Notes: a model not told the origin generated them from the letters alone. Positions 54,201 through 57,529 are shown, counted from the first letter of the stretch. The stretch: DNA of 64,000 nt from Atrina japonica (GCA_030159075.1 BROG01000404.1:496001-560000); one strand, 5' to 3'. A program made the numbers and translations.

Positions 54201-56675
54201 ACATGTAAATGTCGTTTTTCTGGGAGTATTTTTATACCCTTATATACCACATTACTTAACAGACATGTAAATGTCGTTTTTCTGGGAGGATTTCTATATC
54301 CTTATACACCACATTACTTAACAGACATGTAAATGTCGTTTTCTGGGAGTATTTCTATACCCTTTTTTACCACATTACTTAACAGACATGTAAATGTCGT
54401 TTTTCTGGGAGTATTTCTATACCCTAAGATACCACATTACCTAACAAACATGTAAATGTCATTTTTCTGGGAGTATTTCTATATCCTTATATACCACATT
54501 ACTTAACAGACATGTAAATGTCGTTTTTCTGGGAGTATTTCTATACCCTTATATACCACATTACCTAACAGGCATGTAAATGTCGTTTTTCTGGGAGTAT
54601 TTTTATAACCCAAGAATATCACATCACTTCAGGGTTTGTAACAGCCTTTTTCAGTATCTATGTTACATAAGTATACTATATACTTAAATGTAATTATCTT
54701 TAAAGTATGGTATTTCAAACGTATTCAGGCCTACACGGTTACATAGCTATTTACAATAGAACATAAAAGAAGTAGCTATCTCATTGTTTTTGTGGTACGT
54801 TGAAATACCCAACTATATTGACATCCATCTAGCAAAAAATAATTAAATATGCACATTTAGTTATTGCACTTCATCTAAAGCTTGTGTCGTCTACTTATAA
54901 ATGCCAAATGTTTCTTTGACAGGGATGGTTCCATGAAGTCCGGACTCTTTTGTACGCTTTATAATATTAGAAAAATACTTGATGTGACAAACGAGGTCGC
55001 AGTGGCATATGCAACCCGTCAGTTGCAGTTTAGACGTCCTGAGTTTATAAATTGTATTGTAAGTATTTGTTTGAAACTCTAAATCTCATGTACCAAAGAC
55101 CTTGTGTATGTTATTTCCTCTATTTAAAGCTGAACTACGAAGTTAAAAAGCTTTCGAACTGTTAATAAAAACAAACTGTGTTGAGAAAAAAATGTTTTGA
55201 AACATTCCCACTTCATATCCCCATACAGCTGACATATTTGTAATTGTTCTCCGGAAAATCAAGTCCCACAGCAGGTATAAAAGGCGAATTATTTATATTG
55301 GGTTTCATTGTATATCTGTCCCAGAGGCTGAACAATACTCATCGAATATTACCTGTACGTTTGTGTATACCGTGTCTATAGCTGTCCCAAGAGAAATATA
55401 CATCTGTTGCATCCAGTGAAGTTTTCAGCAACGTACAAACAGCAACAAACAGGGAAATGGTTAGTTAATCCATAGTAAATCCAAAAGTTATTCCATTTTT
55501 CAAAAGATCAAGCCCCTTCCAAAACATAAACAAACCGATCTGCCTCATTCGGCCATTGAGCCATGTTAGTTCTTTCGGAAAACCTTGCTGTCCACCAATA
55601 TAGGACTTAATTTTCCGGAGAAACAATTACAAATATGTCAGCTGTATGGGGATATGAAGTGGGAATGTTTCAAAACATGTTTTTCAACACACATTTTATT
55701 AATTAAAAGTTCAAAAGCTTTTTATCTTCGTAGTTCAGCTTTAATTTTCCGATTTGATTGAATTAAAGGGTCATTAGCTACGTTTATCAAGATTATTATT
55801 TGGATTTTTTCTACTTCTACTACATCGACTTGTATTTGATGTACAATAACAAAAAGTGCTATTCACAGTGAAAGTGAAAAAATCTTATATTCCTATATAT
55901 TTTGTGAAATAAGGTCAGGCCCAGTGTTGTATTCATATACAAATAGTAAGGTTGAGTTGAGCAATTGCAGGTGAATAATTGTTACAGTTGGTTTCGCAAG
56001 CAATTGTCTCAAGCTATATAGGTATTGAAGAATATTATGCCTGTTTATAGTAAACTCCACATAACCTGGCGGGACGGTTGTGAACCCTTTCTTGACCTGG
56101 GCGAGTTTAAATTTTAGGTAATACTAATAAAGCATAACATCAAAATTACGCTGGCTAGAGTTATCGTTCCTACTTGTCGCCATACTTCATATAGTATCCA
56201 GTAAGTATTAAAACGTTTTTGCTGTGCAGCTTGTCATAACCGAAAAGTGAATAGAATCATCCGTATGATAATCAAAAGGTTACTCCACCCCATCATCATA
56301 TGTGAATCAGACAATGTATCTCTTTTTTTGTTATTGTATATCAATTTAAGTAGTGAAAAAGAAAAGAATTTGTTTTTTTTTAAAAAAACATCATTTGCTT
56401 ATGGAAATACATTGTTCACATGAGCTTATGAATTTAGTTCGAATGATTTATTTATCTCTTATTGAGAAAATAGTTATTATAAATTGTATAACTATTTCAT
56501 ACCAAATTCTGGGAAAAGGGGGAAAACAGGAAGTCATTTGTTCATTTGATATTCATCATTACAGAATACAACATTGATGTTTGATTGTTTTTTTAATTTA
56601 CAGGAACAGTACGAGTACATGTATACCGTTGTTGACAAGTACCTGAATTCGGAGAGTCTGTACATTAACACCTAG
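3068..56675 (+). CDS. Receptor-type protein tyrosine phosphatase with MEGF-like ectodomain (5' partial gene model)
   Basis: Thirty-two phase-compatible exons join from 3,068 to the stop codon at 56,673-56,675. In order: 14 EGF/laminin-like exons (six at 3-10.6 kb, seven at 26.7-34.6 kb, one at 39.3 kb), a transmembrane exon, two juxtamembrane exons, eight exons for phosphatase domain D1 and seven for D2. The chain from the transmembrane exon to the stop is 2,027 nt, about 675 residues; the EGF part adds up to about 645. D1 carries [26 protein letters not shown] and a QTxxQY Q-loop, so catalysis is expected. D2 has C-x5-K and no WPD Asp, so it should be inactive. The protein should be a type I membrane receptor that dephosphorylates phosphotyrosine at the inner membrane face. 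The ligand is unknown. The signal peptide exon was not found. Use of every EGF exon in one transcript is an assumption. Confidence 0.85.
3876..3933. repeat. (AT)n microsatellite in array 1
   Basis: A pure TA dinucleotide run in the A-type intron. Equivalent runs recur in the later A units at about 6,917-6,982 and 9,979-10,059. Confidence 0.95.
4642..4779 (+). CDS. EGF-like exon 2 (array 1, type B)
   Basis: A 138-bp phase 1-1 exon with acceptor TTTTTCAG and donor AAAG/GTAAAT. It has the same eight-Cys spacing as exon 1 with three B-type changes: S to L after FG, K to T after GKC, and F to I after TTDG. Confidence 0.88.
6112..6249 (+). CDS. EGF-like exon 3 (array 1, type A)
   Basis: A 138-bp phase 1-1 exon. 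Its protein appears identical to exon 1, and long intron stretches match too, consistent with a recent duplication of the A-B dimer. Confidence 0.88.
6917..6982. repeat. (AT)n microsatellite in array 1
   Basis: TA run at the position equivalent to 3,876-3,933 in the first A unit. Confidence 0.95.
7701..7838 (+). CDS. EGF-like exon 4 (array 1, type B)
   Basis: A 138-bp phase 1-1 exon whose encoded module matches exon 2 residue for residue. Acceptor TTTTTCAG, donor GTAAATT. Confidence 0.88.
9173..9310 (+). CDS. EGF-like exon 5 (array 1, type A variant)
   Basis: A 138-bp phase 1-1 exon of A type with one substitution in the last loop (Q to R before YPRC). All eight Cys are present and both splice sites are intact. 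Confidence 0.87.
9979..10059. repeat. (AT)n microsatellite in array 1
   Basis: The longest TA run of array 1, in the third A unit. Confidence 0.95.
10461..10598 (+). CDS. EGF-like exon 6 (array 1, diverged)
   Basis: A 138-bp phase 1-1 exon with acceptor TATTTTTTAG (TAG rather than CAG) and the usual GTAAATT donor. The first Gly of the module is Arg (GGA to AGA), and the central loop reads GICAS as in the B type. All eight Cys are kept. The flanking intron is more diverged than in the other units. Confidence 0.82.
10905..11240. repeat. Direct duplication of about 170 bp
   Basis: Two adjacent copies begin GGAGTTATTTCCCC (about 10,910 and 11,081). They continue with the same landmarks: TGGATTTTTCATATTT, TTTGACATTATCTTGAAA and AGAGTAAAAGTGATG. 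They differ by small indels. No coding content was seen. Confidence 0.8.
11243..11660. repeat. Truncated array-1 unit without an EGF exon
   Basis: This stretch matches the dispersed block found in each array-1 intron: the ACCATCGA...TTGGTACT start, the CACAGGAGCTCAGGGTG segment and the CTTCTCATGAACCAATA end. No EGF exon follows, so it is either an array remnant or another copy of the dispersed element. Confidence 0.75.
11788..13082. repeat. Direct duplication, copy 1
   Basis: About 1.3 kb starting GTTGTTAAGAATTATC and ending TTTTATTGTGCATTCAT. It is repeated at 13,115-14,251. It contains a TCAAAGGTCAAGGTCAC motif and long A/T-rich tracts. No exon was recognised. Confidence 0.85.
13115..14251. 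repeat. Direct duplication, copy 2 (many small deletions, mosaic)
   Basis: Collinear with 11,788-13,082 but shortened by many scattered deletions. In at least two places the expected bases are replaced by sequence resembling 14,460-14,530: TACCATAATCCA at about 13,891, and a TTTTCGCA...AAAACTGTTTTAG stretch at about 13,977. Such patchwork suggests a consensus or assembly artefact rather than ordinary decay. Confidence 0.75.
14308..14575. repeat. Inverted repeat, left arm
   Basis: The reverse complement of about 19,165-19,425 aligns with a few indels over about 260 bp. Landmarks are GGAATCGGATTTCTGTACAT, TTGATCAGCGAC and TTAGTAAACAACAAA. The two arms lie about 4.6 kb apart. Confidence 0.8.
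14576..18952. other. Gene-free intronic DNA between the inverted repeats
   Basis: No exon with good splice sites and no recognisable protein domain was found on either strand. A degenerate tandem repeat sits at 16,190-16,420. The GC-richer patch at about 16,490-16,560 (CCCGATTTCCGCGGGAG) looks like a dispersed repeat fragment. About 18,040-18,300 has weak inverted similarity between its ends (ACCCAATAAGCGCC and GGATGCTTATTGGATTGAATG), perhaps an old MITE. Confidence 0.45.
16190..16420. repeat. Degenerate tandem repeat (about 60-80 bp unit)
   Basis: Phrases such as CAGTAGTCAAATAC, ATGTAAAATGTCC and AATAAAATGC recur three to four times with drift. The short minus-strand open frames across it are by-products. 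Confidence 0.55.
18953..19033. repeat. (GT)n microsatellite
   Basis: About 80 bp of uninterrupted TG dinucleotides. Confidence 0.95.
19165..19425. repeat. Inverted repeat, right arm
   Basis: Inverted partner of 14,308-14,575. It could be a terminal repeat of a 5.1-kb element or an independent insertion of the same dispersed repeat. No transposase was seen between the arms. Confidence 0.75.
19675..20208 (+). pseudogene. BEL/Pao gag, N-terminal part (broken)
   Basis: Two open frames (19,675-19,956 and 19,999-20,208) rich in Lys, Glu and Ser, probably helical or coiled, are separated by stop codons. They precede the recognisable gag and zinc-knuckle region. Assignment is by position; there is no diagnostic motif. 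Confidence 0.55.
20427..21190 (+). pseudogene. BEL/Pao gag central region (frameshifted)
   Basis: Frames at 20,427-20,690 and 20,713-20,934 run into the 20,992 frame. Around 20,670 the reading shifts to one giving [13 protein letters not shown]. Further on come [20 protein letters not shown] and LPKCIQDKW, which resemble the DUF1759-type gag region of BEL/Pao elements. At least two frameshifts or stops interrupt it. Confidence 0.6.
21191..21699 (+). pseudogene. BEL/Pao zinc-knuckle region
   Basis: The 3' part of a 235-codon frame (20,992-21,699) contains a [14 protein letters not shown] motif, then [16 protein letters not shown] and [14 protein letters not shown]. These are CCHC-like knuckles typical of BEL/Pao gag-pol. 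A TAG at 21,697 ends the frame just before the protease-like segment. Confidence 0.75.
21721..22803 (+). pseudogene. BEL/Pao protease and N-terminal reverse transcriptase
   Basis: A 345-codon frame opens with an aspartic-protease-like segment ([11 protein letters not shown]) and continues through [11 protein letters not shown] to the RT start ([34 protein letters not shown]). It ends at a TAG, and the RT continues in another frame, so one frameshift falls near 22,790. The first protease residues lie in frame upstream of the first Met. Confidence 0.8.
22791..23327 (+). pseudogene. BEL/Pao reverse transcriptase core
   Basis: The frame continues the RT with [35 protein letters not shown] and the catalytic FYVDDGL, then ends at a TAG after [10 protein letters not shown]. 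The metal-binding Asp residues appear present, but the flanking breaks would prevent a full polyprotein. Confidence 0.85.
23328..24010 (+). pseudogene. BEL/Pao RNase H-like segment (broken)
   Basis: After several stops, YDPMGFI (about 23,355) and then the frame 23,567-23,878 give [16 protein letters not shown] and [22 protein letters not shown]. These match the RNase H/tether part of the element. Stop codons and frame changes are frequent and no integrase follows. Confidence 0.75.
24011..24568. other. Gene-free stretch between the retroelement and array 2
   Basis: No exon was recognised. A short phrase at about 24,228 (TTTGATTTGCTTCCTACA) recurs near 1,877. An ATATAT-rich patch lies at 24,338-24,372. 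Confidence 0.4.
24569..24659 (+). pseudogene. Highly decayed EGF exon copy (array 2 edge)
   Basis: It retains GAAAATTTGGATCAAA, AAATGCAGATGGATATCACG and a GTAAATAC donor-like end of the array-2 exon. The middle is deleted, most Cys codons are lost and the acceptor AG is lost. It cannot encode a module. Confidence 0.7.
25363..25527 (+). pseudogene. Decayed EGF exon copy with in-frame stop
   Basis: Acceptor TTTTGTAG and donor GATG/GTAAAT are kept, and the first four Cys are readable ([11 protein letters not shown]...C..C). An insertion then shifts the sequence and gives a TGA at 25,437-25,439. The length is 165 bp against 138 bp for the family. Including it would truncate the receptor. Confidence 0.8.
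25945..26395. repeat. Palindrome-rich satellite block
   Basis: Short units such as CGACATAATATCTTGTTAT, with the self-complementary core CTTGTTATAACAAG, repeat in imperfect form. Equivalent blocks occur in each array-2 unit, for example 29,065-29,490, 30,210-30,640, 31,390-31,850, 32,580-33,000, 33,740-34,200 and 34,815-35,210. Confidence 0.85.
26699..26836 (+). CDS. EGF-like exon 7 (array 2)
   Basis: A 138-bp phase 1-1 exon with acceptor TTCTTTTGTAG and donor GATG/GTAAAT. The module starts [15 protein letters not shown] and has the same eight-Cys spacing as array 1. It carries N instead of D in the CQNGY loop. Confidence 0.88.
26887..26965. repeat. (AT)n microsatellite after exon 7
   Basis: TA tract just downstream of the exon. 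A second one lies at about 27,104-27,176 in the disordered unit. Confidence 0.9.
27180..28620. repeat. Disordered array-2 unit
   Basis: All landmarks of the repeat unit can be found, but they are broken by many small insertions and deletions and by out-of-order patches. One example is ATAACGACATACAG joined to the polypurine block near 27,720. Neighbouring units are clean, which suggests a local assembly or consensus problem or a strongly decayed unit. Confidence 0.65.
27853..27975 (+). pseudogene. Decayed EGF exon copy in the disordered unit
   Basis: The acceptor TTCTTTTGTAG is intact. The copy begins ATGTGGAAATGGAACATTTG and carries single-base insertions and deletions that break the frame. 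The 3' part and the donor are missing. It cannot be read as a module. Confidence 0.75.
28639..28776 (+). CDS. EGF-like exon 8 (array 2)
   Basis: A 138-bp phase 1-1 exon with eight Cys. Variants are GRFG for GTFG and GECK for GKCK. The acceptor is TTTAATAG, weaker than the TTTTGTAG of its siblings. Confidence 0.85.
28828..28907. repeat. (AT)n microsatellite after exon 8
   Basis: TA tract with one TTATA interruption. Equivalent tracts follow the exons at 29,788, 30,935, 32,143 and 33,297. Confidence 0.9.
29788..29925 (+). CDS. EGF-like exon 9 (array 2)
   Basis: A 138-bp phase 1-1 exon with intact acceptor (TTTTGTAG) and donor (GATG/GTAAAA). The module reads [11 protein letters not shown]..., with NNVIC in the central loop. 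Eight Cys. Confidence 0.86.
30935..31075 (+). CDS. EGF-like exon 10 (array 2, 141 bp, one Cys lost)
   Basis: Splice sites and phase are intact, but the exon is 3 bp longer than its siblings and the fourth Cys is replaced (GKCKNKEIC becomes [10 protein letters not shown]). The change also creates an internal AAAG/GTAAAA donor-like sequence at about 30,984. The frame stays open. The module would have an unpaired Cys or a changed disulfide pattern. Confidence 0.75.
32143..32280 (+). CDS. EGF-like exon 11 (array 2)
   Basis: A 138-bp phase 1-1 exon with eight Cys and intact splice sites. Its central loop reads KNNEIC. Confidence 0.88.
33297..33434 (+). CDS. EGF-like exon 12 (array 2)
   Basis: A 138-bp phase 1-1 exon with intact sites. 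It begins ECGNGTFG, has eight Cys and otherwise matches exon 11. Confidence 0.88.
34487..34624 (+). CDS. EGF-like exon 13 (array 2, last)
   Basis: A 138-bp phase 1-1 exon with eight Cys and donor GATG/GTAAAC. It is the last exon of the array. Unlike the earlier units it is not followed by an (AT)n tract. Confidence 0.88.
35216..37709. other. Gene-free intronic stretch downstream of array 2
   Basis: No exon was recognised. The stretch contains an A-rich low-complexity segment (about 35,935-36,010). A dispersed repeat at about 36,300-36,420 matches 720-850 in inverted orientation (AGAGGTCCGTGTTT, TCCTGGACATCC and ACCTTGGTATCTGAGA). Confidence 0.45.
37711..38000. repeat. Compound tetranucleotide microsatellite (GATA)n-(CAGA)n-(CATA)n
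   Basis: About 290 bp of AGAT repeats passing into ACAG and then ATAC repeats. Long Tyr/Leu/Cys-rich open frames on the minus strand here come only from the repeat. Confidence 0.95.
38620..38814. mobile_element. MITE-like element with about 40-bp terminal inverted repeats
   Basis: The left end TCAATAGACCCTTTAGCAGT and the right end, read in reverse complement as TCAATAGATCCTTTAGCAAT, match over about 40 bp with few differences. No coding capacity. Confidence 0.8.
39342..39479 (+). CDS. EGF-like exon 14 (single, diverged, membrane-proximal)
   Basis: A 138-bp phase 1-1 exon with acceptor TATTCCCGCAG and donor CAAG/GTAACA. The module starts [15 protein letters not shown] and ends GWSGENCNQ, with exactly the Cys spacing of arrays 1 and 2 but very different other residues. 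It probably represents an older module from before the array expansions. The next coding exon is the transmembrane exon. Confidence 0.9.
39480..41408. other. Intron between the last EGF exon and the transmembrane exon
   Basis: No further EGF module or other exon was recognised in about 1.9 kb. Confidence 0.5.
41409..41526 (+). CDS. RPTP exon: short extracellular stalk and transmembrane helix
   Basis: A 118-bp exon (phase 1 start, phase 2 end) with acceptor TTTTCTTTTAAG and donor AAG/GTTAGT. It encodes a Ser/Thr/Glu-rich linker ([16 protein letters not shown]), then an uninterrupted hydrophobic stretch of about 21 residues ([18 protein letters not shown] core). The stop-transfer Arg cluster is completed by the next exon. 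Confidence 0.9.
41678..41816. mobile_element. MITE-like inverted repeat in the intron after the transmembrane exon
   Basis: The ends GTGTTAGTTGATTATCATGT and, in reverse complement, GTGTAAGTTGATCATTATGT are imperfect inverted repeats that extend inwards over about 55 bp. Element length is about 139 bp. Confidence 0.75.
42353..42405 (+). CDS. RPTP exon: cytoplasmic basic juxtamembrane segment
   Basis: A 53-bp exon (phase 2 start, phase 1 end) with acceptor TTTGCTTTCAG and donor GTCG/GTAAAT. It encodes [18 protein letters not shown]. The Arg-rich start is the expected positive-inside anchor after the transmembrane helix. Confidence 0.85.
42541..42822. repeat. Degenerate tandem repeat (about 40-50 bp unit, about seven copies)
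   Basis: The recurring phrase is CTGACATCCCGTGAATACCT followed by AAAACAGTCTGAT and TTACATA, with drift between copies. It is purely intronic. Confidence 0.8.
43177..43391 (+). CDS. RPTP exon: juxtamembrane region
   Basis: A 215-bp exon (phase 1 start, phase 0 end) with acceptor CCTTAATTACAG and donor AAT/GTAAGA. It encodes about 71 residues, rich in Asn, Asp and Glu, leading into the first phosphatase domain ([15 protein letters not shown] at its end). It contains a LYCNT motif at 43,287-43,301. If phosphorylated, this would fit the pYxN consensus for the Grb2 SH2 domain; that is inference. Confidence 0.85.
43453..43551. repeat. Short inverted repeat (hairpin) in intron
   Basis: The arms at 43,453-43,486 and 43,518-43,551 are complementary with a few mismatches (TTCATGCATTTAGAAAC against GTTTCTAAATGCACGAA). 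Confidence 0.8.
43552..44741. other. Intron before D1
   Basis: No exon was seen. About 44,505-44,560 (AACCGGGTTCTCTCCCC...) resembles the 3' part of the SINE-like sequence at 60,470-60,510. Confidence 0.4.
44742..44829 (+). CDS. RPTP D1 exon 1 (domain entry, KNRY motif)
   Basis: An 88-bp exon (phase 0 start, phase 1 end) with acceptor ATATTTTGTAG and donor CCTT/GTAAGT. It encodes [18 protein letters not shown] followed by KNRYKTTLP, the start of a classical PTP domain; KNRY precedes the phosphotyrosine-recognition loop. Confidence 0.92.
44888..45060. repeat. (TTC)n-(TTA)n compound microsatellite
   Basis: About 60 bp of CTT repeats pass directly into TTA repeats. Confidence 0.95.
45207..45283 (+). 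CDS. RPTP D1 exon 2 (phosphotyrosine-recognition loop)
   Basis: A 77-bp exon (phase 1 start, phase 0 end). With the previous exon it completes LPYDHSIVQL, then gives [13 protein letters not shown], the conserved pTyr-loop/beta-strand motif of PTP domains. Donor GAT/GTATGT. Confidence 0.92.
45304..45438. repeat. (AT)n microsatellite in a D1 intron
   Basis: About 135 bp of TA repeats with small interruptions, only 20 bp downstream of the D1 exon 2 donor. Confidence 0.95.
45496..45591. mobile_element. Tiny MITE with near-perfect terminal inverted repeats
   Basis: A 96-bp element with ends GGACCCAGTTGCACAAC and GTTGTGCAACTGGGTCC, exactly complementary over 17 bp. The interior carries a second near-inverted pair (GTTAGC...GCTAAC). 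Confidence 0.85.
45663..45744. repeat. Perfect 21-bp inverted repeat (hairpin)
   Basis: The arms 45,663-45,683 and 45,724-45,744 are exact reverse complements (GAGGTAAGTCTTATATGACT core), separated by about 40 bp of AT-rich loop. Confidence 0.85.
46129..46165 (+). CDS. RPTP D1 exon 3 (micro-exon, YIATQ motif)
   Basis: A 37-bp exon (phase 0 start, phase 1 end) with acceptor TTTTATTTTAG and donor CAAG/GTAATT. It encodes [12 protein letters not shown], and the Gly-Pro is completed in the next exon. This is the conserved AYIATQGP strand of PTP domains. Confidence 0.9.
46381..46680 (+). mobile_element. Possible tRNA-derived SINE
   Basis: A box-A-like sequence (GAGGTTAAGTGGTAG) is followed at plausible distance by a box-B-like sequence (GGTTCTGGACTTGATTTC). 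Support is weak; no copy elsewhere in the window proves it. Confidence 0.3.
46802..46899 (+). CDS. RPTP D1 exon 4 (FWRMVWE motif)
   Basis: A 98-bp exon (phase 1 start, phase 0 end) with acceptor AATTTAAAG and donor AAG/GTTTGA (a weak donor). It encodes [16 protein letters not shown], then [13 protein letters not shown], standard PTP core strands and helix. Confidence 0.9.
47403..47534 (+). CDS. RPTP D1 exon 5 (KCYTYWP motif)
   Basis: A 132-bp phase 0-0 exon with acceptor TTCATCTTTAAG and donor GAG/GTAATT. It encodes [11 protein letters not shown] followed by beta-strand residues ([12 protein letters not shown]), matching the KCxxYWP region of classical PTPs. Confidence 0.92.
47596..47641. 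repeat. (ATT)n microsatellite
   Basis: About 45 bp of TTA trinucleotides, followed by TTG-rich sequence. Confidence 0.9.
47765..47910 (+). CDS. RPTP D1 exon 6 (WPD loop and start of the catalytic loop)
   Basis: A 146-bp exon (phase 0 start, phase 2 end) with acceptor TTATTTTCAG and donor GCAG/GTAAAT. It encodes [14 protein letters not shown], with the general-acid Asp of the WPD loop, and ends in VHC plus two bases of Ser. The intron thus splits the P-loop directly after the nucleophilic Cys. Confidence 0.93.
48197..48332 (+). CDS. RPTP D1 exon 7 (P-loop remainder, Q-loop start)
   Basis: A 136-bp exon (phase 2 start, phase 0 end) with acceptor GGTATTCCAG and donor AAG/GTAATT. Joined to the previous exon it gives [10 protein letters not shown], the intact C-x5-R phosphatase signature. 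It continues to [12 protein letters not shown], the start of the Q-loop. Confidence 0.93.
48333..49099. other. Intron within D1
   Basis: No exon was seen. A minus-strand open frame at 48,577-48,771 has no recognisable domain. Confidence 0.4.
49100..49249 (+). CDS. RPTP D1 exon 8 (Q-loop and C-terminal helix)
   Basis: A 150-bp phase 0-0 exon with acceptor CATTTTACAG and donor CGG/GTAAGT. It encodes [14 protein letters not shown]; with the preceding IQTK this is the QTxxQY Q-loop motif that closes an active PTP domain. It continues with the D1-D2 linker. Confidence 0.92.
49565..49915 (+). pseudogene. Relic of a Tc1/IS630-like transposase (internally deleted)
   Basis: The 5' part (from the ATG at 49,565) reads [18 protein letters not shown], like the N-terminal helix-turn-helix of IS630/Tc1-type transposases, and then stops. 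The 3' part (about 49,800-49,910) gives [18 protein letters not shown] and [12 protein letters not shown], like the C-terminus of the same family. The DDE core between them is missing. It sits in the intron between D1 and D2. Family assignment is from motif memory only. Confidence 0.55.
50306..50402 (+). CDS. RPTP D2 exon 1 (CKNRN motif)
   Basis: A 97-bp exon (phase 0 start, phase 1 end) with acceptor ACTATTTTACAG and donor CCAG/GTAAAC. It encodes [16 protein letters not shown], the recognisable start of a second RPTP domain. Confidence 0.9.
50887..50948 (+). CDS. RPTP D2 exon 2 (SYINAVFLP)
   Basis: A 62-bp exon (phase 1 start, phase 0 end) with acceptor TTATATTTCAG and donor CCT/GTAAGT. It encodes [20 protein letters not shown], corresponding to the pTyr-loop strand of D2. 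Confidence 0.88.
51146..51222. repeat. (AT)n microsatellite abutting a splice acceptor
   Basis: About 76 bp of TA repeats end five bases before the TTGTAG acceptor of the 51,228 exon, taking the place of the usual polypyrimidine tract. Confidence 0.95.
51228..51353 (+). CDS. RPTP D2 exon 3 (FIVTQYP, DDFW)
   Basis: A 126-bp phase 0-0 exon with donor GAG/GTAAGA. It encodes [19 protein letters not shown] and [10 protein letters not shown], a typical D2 core. The acceptor (TTGTAG) lies directly after an (AT)n tract. Confidence 0.9.
51354..52719. other. Intron within D2
   Basis: No exon was recognised in about 1.4 kb apart from the MITE-like element listed at 52,481-52,642. Short open frames (for example 51,580-51,831) show no domain. 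Confidence 0.4.
52481..52642. mobile_element. Short MITE-like element
   Basis: The ends TGACCTATCGCCAAATGTCC and, in reverse complement, TGACCTATCGCCAAATGTCT form inverted repeats of about 20-23 bp. The interior holds two direct copies of ATGACGTCACAAT. Length about 162 bp. Confidence 0.8.
52720..52845 (+). CDS. RPTP D2 exon 4 (diverged)
   Basis: A 126-bp phase 0-0 exon with acceptor CCTTTTGTAG and donor AAG/GTAATG. It encodes [20 protein letters not shown] and onwards, at the place where active domains have YWP; the Trp is missing. Placement rests on phase and position in the domain. Confidence 0.85.
53572..53729 (+). CDS. RPTP D2 exon 5 (degenerate WPD region and P-loop Cys)
   Basis: A 158-bp exon (phase 0 start, phase 2 end) with acceptor TCATTTAAAAG and donor TTT/GTGAGT. 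It encodes [20 protein letters not shown], where the WPD Asp is absent, then PVTVVC at the catalytic-loop Cys; His before Cys is Val. The last 34 bp and the donor are the template-like first unit of the 62-bp intronic minisatellite. Confidence 0.88.
53696..54650. repeat. 62-bp minisatellite derived from an exon end plus splice donor
   Basis: About fifteen units recur at close to 62 bp. Unit starts (CATTAC) lie at 53,696, 53,758 and 53,820, and later at 54,188, 54,250, 54,312, 54,373, 54,435, 54,497 and 54,559. The first unit is the coding end of the D2 exon (CATTACCTAAGGGGCCTG...) plus its GTGAGTATTT donor. Several early intronic units keep a TCTGTGAGTATTT donor-like site. In later units GTGAG has become GGGAG. 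Confidence 0.9.
54923..55058 (+). CDS. RPTP D2 exon 6 (C-x5-K loop, C-terminal helices)
   Basis: A 136-bp exon (phase 2 start, phase 0 end) with acceptor TTTCTTTGACAG and donor ATT/GTAAGT. It completes VVCLDGSMKSG, in which the essential Arg of the phosphatase loop is Lys. It continues with helical residues up to [16 protein letters not shown]. Confidence 0.9.
55124..55744. mobile_element. Foldback MITE with about 145-bp inverted arms
   Basis: The left arm (55,124-55,270) and right arm (55,595-55,744) are inverted copies. Landmarks are TTAAAGCTGAACTACGAAG, ACTTCATATCCCCATACAGC and TTGTTCTCCGGAAAAT. The 320-bp centre has no ORF. It lies in the last intron of the gene. Confidence 0.85.
56040..56320. 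repeat. Dispersed repeat shared with 58.2 kb and array 1
   Basis: GTGAACCCTTTCTTGACCTG and GTGAATAGAATCATCCG recur in diverged form at 58,240-58,500. The first part also matches the reverse complement of the array-1 intron segment near 4,150-4,205 (CAGGTCAAGAGAGGGTTCAC). Confidence 0.75.
56604..56675 (+). CDS. RPTP terminal exon with stop codon
   Basis: A 72-bp exon (phase 0 start) with acceptor TTTTTTAATTTACAG. It encodes [20 protein letters not shown], then INT and TAG. EQY...YxxVxxYL is the usual last helix of a D2 domain. The protein ends in SLYINT, a C-terminal YxN motif like the Grb2-binding tail known for RPTP-alpha. An ATTAAA at about 57,083 could be a weak polyadenylation signal, but no canonical AATAAA was seen just downstream. 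Confidence 0.9.
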   Translation, partial: EQYEYMYTVVDKYLNSESLYINT

Positions 56676-57357
<682 letters not shown>

Positions 57358-57529
57358 CTTTAACCCTTCCAACCCTTAGTACCTAGATGGTATGCTCTTT
57401 TCTATTGTTTAGAGAAGTCTATTATGGCATGTAGGGTTTAAAGGGTTAAGTGATAACTGCTGCTCTGTAACTTTGGACAACAAAATGATACTGATTCCCG
57501 GAAAATACTAAACTACTACTTAAATATAC

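Noticed and set aside
53696..54650. CRISPR-like array
   Set aside because: Units are contiguous at 62 bp without unique spacers, lie in an animal intron, and are explained as a minisatellite.
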